64,000 nucleotides of DNA from Pseudoduganella buxea (GTDB taxonomy: Bacteria; Pseudomonadota; Gammaproteobacteria; Burkholderiales; Burkholderiaceae_D): assembly GCF_009720835.1 (NCBI RefSeq), contig NZ_WNKZ01000013.1, positions 1 to 64,000 on the forward strand. The letters run 5' to 3'. The position numbers and the translations under genes were made by a program. A model generated the notes under the pieces. The model was not told the DNA's origin. It saw nothing but the letters and a program-made list of their open reading frames with translations, and did not search any database. Below, in pieces: positions 56,559 through 64,000 of the stretch. Within the stretch, counting starts at the first letter, position 1; each line of letters opens with the position of its first letter.

Positions 56559-58790
56559 ATGGCGCGCACCGTGAAACTTCGCTTGAAACCCATGGTCCGT
56601 GCCGCGGCCGCGTTATCGGCTGCCCTGTTCGTCGCCTCCGCCGGGGCCCAGCCGCCCGGCGATCCGGACGGGCGCGCCGCTGCCCTGGTGGCGCAGATGA
56701 CGCAGGACGAGAAGCTGCGCCTCGTGTTCGGCTATTTTTCCACCGACTTCAACGGCGTGGCGCGGCCGAAGGAGGGCATCAACTACACGGCCGGCTTCAT
56801 CCACGGCATCGAGCGTTTGATGATCCCGCCGCAGCACCAGACCGATGCCGGCATCGGCGTGGCCACGCAGCCATCGCCGGCGCCCCGCGGGCGCACCGCG
56901 CTGCCTTCCGGCCTGGCCACGGCAGCCACGTGGAACCGCAAGCTGGCCTTCGAGGCCGGTGCCATGATCGGCAAGGAGGCCAGGCTGTCCGGCCACAACG
57001 TGATGCTGGGCGGCTCCGTCAACCTGATGCGCGAGCCCCGCAACGGCCGCAACTTCGAGTACGGCGGCGAGGACCCGCTGCTGGCCGGCCTGATCACGGG
57101 CGAGCAGATCCGGGGCATCCAGTCCAACGGCATCGTCTCGACCATCAAGCACTTCGCCTTCAACGACCAGGAAACCAACCGCACCACGGTCGACGTGCAG
57201 ATCGAGGATGCAGCGGGGCGCATGTCGGACCTGCTGGCGCTGCAGATCGCCACGGAGGTGGGCGACCCCGGTTCCGTCATGTGCTCGTATAACCTCGTCA
57301 ACGGCGTGTATGCCTGCGAAAGCGACTACCTGCTGAACCGGGTACTGAAGCGCGACTGGGGCTACAAGGGCTACGTGATGTCCGACTGGGGCGCCGTGCA
57401 CTCGACCATTCCGGCCGCGCTGGCGGGGCTGGACCAGCAGTCCGGCTGGCCCTTCGATGCGTCGCCGTATTTCGGCCCGGCGCTGCGCGAGGCGGTGGAA
57501 AACGGCCATGTGCCGGCCAAACGGCTGGACGACATGGTGCAACGCATCCTGCGCGCCATGATCGCCAATGGCTTGCTGGACAATCCCGTGCCCGTCGTCG
57601 AGCCGCACAAGATCGACTTCGCCGCCCATGCGCTGGTGAGCCGGCGCGGTGCGGAGGAGGGCATCGTTCTGCTCACGAACGGTAACGGCGTGCTGCCTCT
57701 GACCGGCGGCATCAAGCGCATCGCCGTCATCGGCGGCCATGCCGACGTGGGCGTGCTTTCCGGCGGCGGCGCGGGCCAGGTCCACCCTGTCGGCGGCAGC
57801 CCTGTCAAGGGCGAAGGGCCGCAGGGCTTCCCCGGCCCCATCATCTACTTCCCGTCCTCGCCCCTGAAGGCGCTCGCCGCGCGTACGAAGGCCGAAGTGG
57901 TGTACCACGACGGCAAGGACGTGGCGGCGGCCGCGAAACTGGCCGCATCCAGCGACATCGCCATCGTGTTCGGCACGCAGTGGACGGCGGAAAGCTTCGA
58001 TGTGCCGTCGCTGGCCTTGCCCGACGGGCAGGCCCGGCTGATCGACGCCGTCGCAGCGGCGAACGGCCGCACCGTCGTCGTGCTGGAAACGGGCGGACCC
58101 GTGACGATGCCGTGGGTCGGCAAGGCGGCTGCCGTGCTGGCCGCGTGGTACCCCGGCAGCGCCGGCGGCGAGGCGATCGCGCGCGTGCTGACGGGCGAAG
58201 TCGACGCGGCGGGCCGCCTGCCGGCCACGTTCCCCGTATCGGAAGACCAGCTGCCGCGCCCGAAAATCGACGGCGACCCGGCCAGCAAGACGGGCCGCTT
58301 CAAGACGGACTACAACATCGAGGGCGCCGCGGTCGGCTACAAGTGGTTCGAGAAGACGGGTAAGAAGCCCCTGTTCGCCTTCGGCCACGGCCTGTCCTAC
58401 ACCACCTTCGCCTTCGACGGCATGACGGCACGTGCCGCCGGCAAGGGCGACGTCGCCGTCACCTTCGGGGTGAAGAACACGGGTACGCGCGCCGGTTACG
58501 CCGTGCCGCAGGTGTATGCGGCCGCGAAACCCGCGGCCGGCTGGGAGGCACCGCGCCGGCTGGCCGGTTGGGACAAGCTGCTGCTGCAGCCGGGCGAACG
58601 GCGCGATGTCACCGTCACGGTGCCGGCCCGGATGCTGGCCGTGTATTCGACCAGGGCCGGCGCATGGAAGGTGGCGCCGGGCGACTACACCTTCACGCTG
58701 GCGACGGCGTCCGACGCGCCGGTGGCCACCAGTACCGTCAAGGTAGGCGCGGCGACGATTCCCGTCGCCCTGCAACGGGCGGCCCGGTGA
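56559..58790 (+). CDS. GH3 beta-glucosidase
   Basis: 743 residues with a signal peptide (about 1-30, ending SAGAQ). GH3 motifs: SGLATAATWNRKLAFEAG, LGGSVNLMREPRNGRNFEYG, IKHFAFNDQETNR and nucleophile Asp276 in VMSDWGAVHST. A second domain follows (IVFGTQWTAESFDVPSL, AWYPGSAGGEAIA), then a fibronectin-III-like C-terminus (YKWFEKTGKKPLFAFGHGLS). It would cleave the cello-oligosaccharide backbone after debranching. It starts 1 bp after the GH31 stop and overlaps the ThuA gene by 4 bp. Confidence 0.92.
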   Translation: MARTVKLRLKPMVRAAAALSAALFVASAGAQPPGDPDGRAAALVAQMTQDEKLRLVFGYFSTDFNGVARPKEGINYTAGFIHGIERLMIPPQHQTDAGIGVATQPSPAPRGRTALPSGLATAATWNRKLAFEAGAMIGKEARLSGHNVMLGGSVNLMREPRNGRNFEYGGEDPLLAGLITGEQIRGIQSNGIVSTIKHFAFNDQETNRTTVDVQIEDAAGRMSDLLALQIATEVGDPGSVMCSYNLVNGVYACESDYLLNRVLKRDWGYKGYVMSDWGAVHSTIPAALAGLDQQSGWPFDASPYFGPALREAVENGHVPAKRLDDMVQRILRAMIANGLLDNPVPVVEPHKIDFAAHALVSRRGAEEGIVLLTNGNGVLPLTGGIKRIAVIGGHADVGVLSGGGAGQVHPVGGSPVKGEGPQGFPGPIIYFPSSPLKALAARTKAEVVYHDGKDVAAAAKLAASSDIAIVFGTQWTAESFDVPSLALPDGQARLIDAVAAANGRTVVVLETGGPVTMPWVGKAAAVLAAWYPGSAGGEAIARVLTGEVDAAGRLPATFPVSEDQLPRPKIDGDPASKTGRFKTDYNIEGAAVGYKWFEKTGKKPLFAFGHGLSYTTFAFDGMTARAAGKGDVAVTFGVKNTGTRAGYAVPQVYAAAKPAAGWEAPRRLAGWDKLLLQPGERRDVTVTVPARMLAVYSTRAGAWKVAPGDYTFTLATASDAPVATSTVKVGAATIPVALQRAAR

Positions 58791-59545
58791 AAAGGCTGGC
58801 CGTCGCCGCGCTGGCGGCCTGCTGGATACCGGCCGTGCTGGCGGCCCAGTTCAACGTGCTGGTGTTTACCAAGACGGCCGGCTGGCACCACGAGTCCGTG
58901 CATGCGGGTGTCGCGGCCATGCAGCAGCTGGGCAAGCTGCATGACTTCGACGTCTTCTGGACCGCTGACGCGGGCCGCGTCTTCAACGACAGGGAGCTGG
59001 CGAAATACCAGGCCGTCGTCTTCATGCTGACGACGGGCGACGTGCTCGACGCGGACCAGCAGGCCGCGTTCGAGCGCTATATCCGTTCCGGTGGCGGCTA
59101 TGTGGGCGTGCACAGCGCCGCCGATACGGAATACGGCTGGCCGTGGTACCGCCAGCTGGCCGGCCATATGTTCCACACCCACCCGCCCGTGCAGACGGCC
59201 TCGCTGAAGGTGGAGGATGCCGGCTTTCCCGGCATGGAGCGCTTCGCACCGCGCAACCTGTTCACGGAAGAGTGGTACGAATTCCACCCGGCCGAATCGT
59301 CGAAGCTGCACTACCTGCTGACGGTGGACGAAAGCAGCTACCAGCCGGCCGTTGTCAAGGACCGGCCAGGGCGGGGCATGGGCAGCTTCCACCCCGTCAG
59401 CTGGTACCAGCAGCACGACGGCGGCCGCGCCTTCTATACGGCGCTGGGCCACCTGCCCGCAACGTACGAGGATGCCGTGTTCCGCCACCACCTGTATGGC
59501 GGCATCTACTGGGCGGCGACGGGCAAGGGCGTCAAGGCGAAGTAG
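58787..59545 (+). CDS. ThuA-like domain secreted protein
   Basis: 252 residues from a GTG start overlapping the GH3 stop (GTGA), with a signal peptide (about 1-20). ThuA-like fold: NVLVFTKTAGWHHESVHAG, VFMLTTGDVLD, YIRSGGGYVGVHSAADTEY, FTEEWYEFH and GRAFYTALGHLPATYED. These domains resemble class I glutamine amidotransferases and occur in sugar-utilisation clusters; ThuA was first linked to trehalose use in Sinorhizobium. The reaction here is unknown, and the coupling to GH3 implies a role in oligosaccharide breakdown. Confidence 0.88.
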   Translation: MKRLAVAALAACWIPAVLAAQFNVLVFTKTAGWHHESVHAGVAAMQQLGKLHDFDVFWTADAGRVFNDRELAKYQAVVFMLTTGDVLDADQQAAFERYIRSGGGYVGVHSAADTEYGWPWYRQLAGHMFHTHPPVQTASLKVEDAGFPGMERFAPRNLFTEEWYEFHPAESSKLHYLLTVDESSYQPAVVKDRPGRGMGSFHPVSWYQQHDGGRAFYTALGHLPATYEDAVFRHHLYGGIYWAATGKGVKAK

Positions 59546-59591
59546 GGGTTTCTGGTACGCTGGCACCATTCTCGTTTGCCGAAAGTGCCCC

Positions 59592-60326
59592 ATGACTCCA
59601 GAAGCTGTCCGTACCGCCTTCGCCCCGACCGGCTCGCTGCGCGCGTCCATCAACCTGGGCAATCCCATCCTCGCCAACCGTGGCGCCGACGGCCGCCCCT
59701 TCGGCGTATCCGTCGACCTGGCCACCGCGCTGGCGCGCGAGCTGGGTGTGCCTTTGGCGCTGGTGGTGTTCGACACGGCCGGCAAGTCGGTCGATGCCGT
59801 CGTCGACGGCCGGGCCGACTTCGGCTTCTTCGCCATCGACCCGGTACGCGGATTCGATATCGCGTTCACGCCGCCGTATGTGCTGATCGAAGGCTTCTAT
59901 CTCGTCAGGGACGATTCGCCGTTGACGACGAACGGCGAAGTGGACGTGGCGCGGCACCGGGTCGTCGTCGGCAAGGGCAGCGCCTACGATCTGTTCCTGA
60001 CGCGCGAACTGAAGGCCGCCACCCTCGTGCGTGCGCCGTCGTCGCAAGCCGTGGTCGACACCTTCCTGGCCGAGGGCGCCGACGTGGCGGCCGGCGTACG
60101 CCAGCAGCTCGAAGCCGACGCCGAACGCATCGGCGGCGGCCTGCGGTTGCTGGACGAACGCTTCATGGTGATCCGGCAGGCGATGGGGGTGCAGAAGAAC
60201 CGCGGCCCGGAGGCGGCCGCCTACCTGGCCGATTTCGTCGAGCGGATGAAGGCCGCCGGCTTCGTCGCGAACGCGCTGGCGCGCCACGACATCCGAGGCG
60301 CCGCCGTCGCCCCCGCCGGACAGTAA
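59592..60326 (+). CDS. Substrate-binding-domain protein without signal peptide
   Basis: 244 residues of the SBP_bac_3 (amino-acid binding, family 3) type: LRASINLGNPILANRG, PFGVSVDLATALARELGV, DGRADFGFFAIDP, IAFTPPYVLIEGFYLVRDD and GSAYDLFLTRELK. No signal peptide or lipobox precedes the domain, and no ABC genes flank it. The protein may act in the cytoplasm or be a false secretion negative. It lies 46 bp after the ThuA gene and ends 61 bp from the convergent GH35. It may not belong to the xyloglucan operon. Confidence 0.75.
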   Translation: MTPEAVRTAFAPTGSLRASINLGNPILANRGADGRPFGVSVDLATALARELGVPLALVVFDTAGKSVDAVVDGRADFGFFAIDPVRGFDIAFTPPYVLIEGFYLVRDDSPLTTNGEVDVARHRVVVGKGSAYDLFLTRELKAATLVRAPSSQAVVDTFLAEGADVAAGVRQQLEADAERIGGGLRLLDERFMVIRQAMGVQKNRGPEAAAYLADFVERMKAAGFVANALARHDIRGAAVAPAGQ

Positions 60327-60387
60327 GCGTCCCCGGCAACGACAAGCCATCCGGTGTCCGACACCTGAAGAAGCCCGGCGACAAAAC

Positions 60388-62760
60388 TCATGCGTCCTCC
60401 ACCACCAGCCCATTGCCGACATAGACGCGATAGCTGGCGATGCGGCCGGTGACGCCTTCGGTGCCCTGGCGCGGCGTGTAGCGCAGGCCGGCGACCGTCA
60501 TTTCGCTGCCAAGGTCGAGGATCAGGCGATGCGGCGGGCGGGCCGGTTGCGCCGTGCTCCAGGCCGAGTGCCAGTAATCCGTGGCCTGGCCGTTGATGGC
60601 GTTCAGGGCGGAGCCGTCTTCCTTCTTCGCTTCCTCGCTGCTGGCGTAGGCGATGGTCCAGCTGGACTGGTTCAGCGTCTTGCCGTCCGCGCCCAGCAGG
60701 GCGATTTCAGCGATGGCGGCGAATGGCTTGCCGTCAAACGCGTCCAGCGCTTCCAGGCAGACCTGGCGCCCTGTCGCGGCTTGGGCGAACTTCACATCCT
60801 GGGTGCCGCTGCCGGGCGCGAAGCGGGCGGCGTGTACCGGCGTCAGGCCCGCAAGCCTTGGCCGTGCGGTGTTCGGCGGACGCGCCAGGTCGCGCTCGGG
60901 CTGCAGCCTGTCCAGCACCGGCAAGGTCAGGCCGGCGATACGGGCCGCCCGTGGGCCCGTCAGGTCGAGCACCACCACTTCGTTGCGGCCCGCCTTGAGC
61001 CATGGGCCGGGAAGGTACATCGTCTGTGTCGGGCCGATGCTCCAGTAGCGGCCCAGGCAGCGGCCATTGATCCACACGATGCCCTGGCCCCACGTGCTCA
61101 TGTCGAGGAAGGTGTCGGCCTGCTCGCCCGCCGTGAAGCCGCCGCGCCAGAATGCCGCGCCCTTGACGCGCGTCCTTTGCCACGCCAGCGGGGGCAGGGC
61201 GCCATCCGCATCGAAGTCGATGGCGCGGATTTCCCAGTTCTCCAGCGGCTGCGCGTCGGCCTTGCGCCCCTTGCCCTTGGCCCGCAGCGTGACGGGACCG
61301 TGCAGGCCCTTGCGGTCGTGGATCTCGACGCCGAAGTTCACGCGCGCGATGGTGTACAGCAGGATCTCCAGCACGGCGGGCCGCGTGCGGGCCGGCAGCT
61401 CGACCTTGAAGCGCCGGTGGCGCGTGTCGAATGTGCCCACCGGCTTGCCGTCCAGCTGGACCCAGGCCAGGTCGCGCACCTTGGCCGCTTCCAGCACGGC
61501 GGCCGGACCGGCCGGCACGGTTACCCGGTAGACGACGATGCCGCGGCTGATGTCGTACTGCTCGATGGGACGGGGCGAGACGTCCCGGATCGGCGTGGCG
61601 GGCAGGTTCGCCAGCACGGCTGCGCATTCGTCCAGCACAAATGGCGAGATTGCCATCACGGGCTTTTTCCCCGGCGCGGCCGGCAGCGTTTCGCCCGGCG
61701 CCAGGTGGCGCGACAGGCCGGCGCGGTAGGCCTCGAACTTGGCGCCGATCCAGCCCGCTTCGCCGATGGGGGCATCGTAGTCATAGCTGGTGGTATCGGG
61801 CCGGAACGGCCGGTCGCAGCCGCCCCACAGGCCGAAGGTGGTGCCGCCGTGCGCCATGTACAGGCTGAACGAGCCGTTCATGGCCAGCATCGCCTCGATG
61901 TCGGCCACGGCCTTGGTGGCTTCGCCGCGCCGGTGCGGCGCGCCCCACGTGTCGAACCAGCCCGAGTAGTATTCACCGCACATCAGCGGCCCCTTCTGCA
62001 CGGCCTTCAGCGCGGCGAAGCCCCCTTGCGGATCGCTGCCGAAGTTCGCCACCGAGAACAGCTCGGGAATATGGGTCTTGGCCACGGCATTGGTGGGATT
62101 GCACTGGAACAGGGGCACGTCGAACTTCGCGTCGAGCAGGGCCTGGCGCATCGCGCGCATATAGTCCAGGTCCTCGCCGAAGAAGCCATACTCGTTCTCC
62201 ACCTGCACCATCAGTACGGGCCCGCCGTGCGTCACCTGCAAGGGGCCGAAAATGCGGCCCACCTCGGCCAGCCAGCGCCGCGCCGGCTCGACGAAGGCCG
62301 GGCTGCGCGTGCGCAGGAAGGCGTCACCCGGCTGCTTCAGCAGCCACCAAGGCAGGCCGCCCATTTCCCATTCCGCGCAGGCATAAGGGCCGGGCCGCAG
62401 GATCACCCACAGGCCTTCTTCCTGGGCCATGCGGCAGAACGCGGCGGCGTCGCGCTGGCCGCGCCAATCGAACTTCCCTTCGCGCCATTCATGGAAGTTC
62501 CAGAACAGGTAGGCACAGACGGCATTCAGGCCCATTGCCTTGATGGCTTGCAGGCGGTGGCGCCAGTACGCCGGCGGCACGCGGGCAAAATGGATTTCGC
62601 CACAGCGGATCTGCAGCGGCTTGCCGTCGAGGAGGAAGTCCCCTTCGCCGATGGTGAAGCGGGGGGACGCGGCATTGGCCTGCGACGGGGGCAGCAGTGC
62701 GCTGCCGGCGACGGCGGCCGTGCCGAGCAACAGGCGGCGGCGGCGGGAAGGTTGGGTCAT
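60388..62760 (-). CDS. GH35 beta-galactosidase, Tat-exported, with C-terminal discoidin-like domain
   Basis: 790 residues. The N-terminus SRRRRLLLGTAAVAGSALL is Tat-like. The GH35 barrel has IRCGEIHFARVPPAYW, LRPGPYACAEWEMGGLPWWL, acid/base Glu190 in VQVENEYGF and nucleophile Glu263 in MCGEYYSGWFDTWG. Galactose-binding beta domains follow, with a C-terminal F5/8 (discoidin)-like segment (about 670-790). It is unlike the shorter GH35 at 52002. The upstream MFS gene overlaps its start by 4 bp, so the two form a minus-strand operon converging on the xyloglucan genes. The substrate is a beta-galactoside and may be galactan or xyloglucan. Confidence 0.9.
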   Translation of the reverse strand: MTQPSRRRRLLLGTAAVAGSALLPPSQANAASPRFTIGEGDFLLDGKPLQIRCGEIHFARVPPAYWRHRLQAIKAMGLNAVCAYLFWNFHEWREGKFDWRGQRDAAAFCRMAQEEGLWVILRPGPYACAEWEMGGLPWWLLKQPGDAFLRTRSPAFVEPARRWLAEVGRIFGPLQVTHGGPVLMVQVENEYGFFGEDLDYMRAMRQALLDAKFDVPLFQCNPTNAVAKTHIPELFSVANFGSDPQGGFAALKAVQKGPLMCGEYYSGWFDTWGAPHRRGEATKAVADIEAMLAMNGSFSLYMAHGGTTFGLWGGCDRPFRPDTTSYDYDAPIGEAGWIGAKFEAYRAGLSRHLAPGETLPAAPGKKPVMAISPFVLDECAAVLANLPATPIRDVSPRPIEQYDISRGIVVYRVTVPAGPAAVLEAAKVRDLAWVQLDGKPVGTFDTRHRRFKVELPARTRPAVLEILLYTIARVNFGVEIHDRKGLHGPVTLRAKGKGRKADAQPLENWEIRAIDFDADGALPPLAWQRTRVKGAAFWRGGFTAGEQADTFLDMSTWGQGIVWINGRCLGRYWSIGPTQTMYLPGPWLKAGRNEVVVLDLTGPRAARIAGLTLPVLDRLQPERDLARPPNTARPRLAGLTPVHAARFAPGSGTQDVKFAQAATGRQVCLEALDAFDGKPFAAIAEIALLGADGKTLNQSSWTIAYASSEEAKKEDGSALNAINGQATDYWHSAWSTAQPARPPHRLILDLGSEMTVAGLRYTPRQGTEGVTGRIASYRVYVGNGLVVEDA

Positions 62761-64000
62761 GGAGCAGCCTTGATGGGTTGATCGGAAGGGGAGACGGTCG
62801 GGTGCAGCCTGGCCATGCAGGCCACGCACAGCAGCGAGCAGATGGCGGCGCTGAGCAAGGTGAGGCGGTAGTCGTGGCCGGCCAGGTCCAGCAGGGGGCC
62901 CTGCACGGCCGTGACGACGATGGTGGCCAGCACCACCAGCATGTCCTTGGTGGCGTTGAACTGCACGAACTGCGCCGCCGGGAACAGCGCCATCGGCAAC
63001 GAGGACGCGGCCGTGAAGTAGGCGCCGGACAGCGCCACGTGGACAAGATAGAACACCTTGAAGCTGGTGGCGCCGTCCACCAGCAACCAGCCCGCCGCGG
63101 CGATGGCGCAGTACAGGAGCATCACGGCGCCCGACACCCGCACGGCGCCGCGCCGGTCCACCAGCCAGCCGACGACGAAGGCCGACGCGATCGAGATGGC
63201 ATAGCCGGCCGCCGTCAGCGCGCCCAAGGTTGCCTTCGGCACGCCGTGGGCGTGGGCGTAGTACTGGTAGAAGGTGTTGAAGGGGGCGAAGGTGACGCCG
63301 GCCAGCAGGAACACGGCCACCGCCAGCAGGAAGGAAGGGTGGGCCATGCACTGCCTGACGCGCTCACGCGGCATTGCCTGTGCGTTGGCCACCGGGCCGC
63401 TGGTGGTCCGCGGTTCGCGCACCATCAGGCACATTGCCAGCACCGGCAAGGCGAAGGCAAACGCGGCGCAAGCCAGCACGGAAGCAAGGTGCCGCTCCGT
63501 CAGCGCGAACAGCCAGCCGTTGAAGCCGATGCCGACGGACAGGCCGACGATGCGCACGGCGGCGAAGAAGCGCCCCAGCAGCGCGCGGGGCACGACGTCG
63601 CTGACCAGGCCCGTAAACATCGCCATGGCCGTCAGGGCGGCGCATTCGAACAGGGTCCAGAACAGGCAAAACAGCGCAAGTGTGCACGCACGCGTTTCGA
63701 TGCCGCCGGCAGCGGCGAGGGCAGGCGCCAATACCGGCGTGACGGCCAGCCCCAGCAAGGCCAGGCTGCCGAGCGGCGCCGCCACGAACAGGAAGGGGCG
63801 GCGCCGGCCATGGCGGCTGCGGCAGCGGTCGGACCGGTAACCCAGCCAGGGCACCAGCAGCACGGAAATCACGGCCGGCACGGTGGCCAGCAGCAGCGAC
63901 GTGGCGGTGTCGGAAGCGCCGGCCTGGCGCAGCATCTCCAGCGCTGTCGGCTGCGCGGCGCGGTCGCGGATGGCGATGCCCAGGTCGCCCACCAGCAGCC
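62757..64000 (-). CDS. MFS sugar transporter, 5' end outside window
   Basis: About 410 residues in the window. The frame is open to the window edge without a convincing start; a GTG at 63992 exists, but the first helix would be truncated. Major-facilitator traits include the loop GYRSDRCRSRHGRRRPFLF after helix 2, as in the SLC45/GPH-like sugar symporters, and NTFYQYYAHAHG, VGWLVDRRGAVRVSG and QFVQFNATKDMLVV. It is translationally coupled to the GH35 gene (ATGA), so it probably imports the sugar that enzyme releases or its substrate. Direction and ligand are not shown. Confidence 0.8.
   Translation of the reverse strand, partial: LLVGDLGIAIRDRAAQPTALEMLRQAGASDTATSLLLATVPAVISVLLVPWLGYRSDRCRSRHGRRRPFLFVAAPLGSLALLGLAVTPVLAPALAAAGGIETRACTLALFCLFWTLFECAALTAMAMFTGLVSDVVPRALLGRFFAAVRIVGLSVGIGFNGWLFALTERHLASVLACAAFAFALPVLAMCLMVREPRTTSGPVANAQAMPRERVRQCMAHPSFLLAVAVFLLAGVTFAPFNTFYQYYAHAHGVPKATLGALTAAGYAISIASAFVVGWLVDRRGAVRVSGAVMLLYCAIAAAGWLLVDGATSFKVFYLVHVALSGAYFTAASSLPMALFPAAQFVQFNATKDMLVVLATIVVTAVQGPLLDLAGHDYRLTLLSAAICSLLCVACMARLHPTVSPSDQPIKAAP

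Overview
This window is high-GC chromosomal DNA from a betaproteobacterium, most likely family Oxalobacteraceae (Massilia, Duganella or Pseudoduganella type). The evidence is the gene order yceD-rpmF-plsX-fabH-fabD-fabG-acpP-fabF-ygfX-rpoE-rseA-degP-(glutaredoxin)-lepA-lepB-rnc-era-recO-pdxJ-acpS-uvrC-pgsA-tRNAs, the PEP-CTERM proteins, and a SusD-less TonB-dependent receptor in a carbohydrate locus. No species can be named from the sequence alone.

Layout. 1-148 is the 3' end of a regulator-type gene. 426-3680 has two tandem PEP-CTERM proteins, then an AraC-type regulator divergent from an Fsr-like MFS exporter. 4021-7814 carries isocitrate lyase, RlmJ and a degenerate EAL-HDOD protein. 7827-9197 (minus strand) is an RsmI-like methylase with a Maf pyrophosphatase. 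9398-16115 is the fatty-acid synthesis cluster. 16406-19722 is the envelope-stress block (YgfX, RpoE, a short soluble RseA, DegP; no RseB). 19784-30197 is the lepA-to-pgsA housekeeping run, with an odd repeat-built N-terminal extension on RecO. 30291-30863 is a tRNA array (Gly-Gly-Gly-Cys-Gly) behind a near-consensus promoter. 30931-39359 is accessory: a rhodanese, a phytase-like lipoprotein, a type-B carboxylesterase, an outer-membrane barrel, a two-component system and an acyl-CoA synthetase.

39625 to the right end is the most interesting part: a xyloglucan utilisation locus. It opens with a XylR-type regulator, an aldose epimerase and XylF without XylGH. Next come an SGNH-esterase/GH74 fusion, a GH95 fucosidase, a TonB-dependent receptor, a GH35 galactosidase, a GH31 xylosidase with a PA14 insert, a GH3 glucosidase and a ThuA-like protein, nearly all translationally coupled or closely spaced. 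Together these would cleave and deacetylate xyloglucan, import the oligosaccharides through the outer membrane, and strip fucose, galactose, xylose and glucose in the periplasm. A second GH35 (Tat-exported, discoidin-like tail) and an MFS sugar transporter converge from the minus strand.

A 23-bp sequence found upstream of the TonB receptor and of the carboxylesterase (22 of 23 identical), with its 14-bp core also upstream of xylR, overlaps the -35 position of a plausible promoter in all three places. It is a candidate XylR operator that ties xylose sensing to the whole locus. Other notable items are an array of GGGACAGTCCC palindromes before the GH74 gene, and a possible leader RNA ending in a terminator just before lepA.
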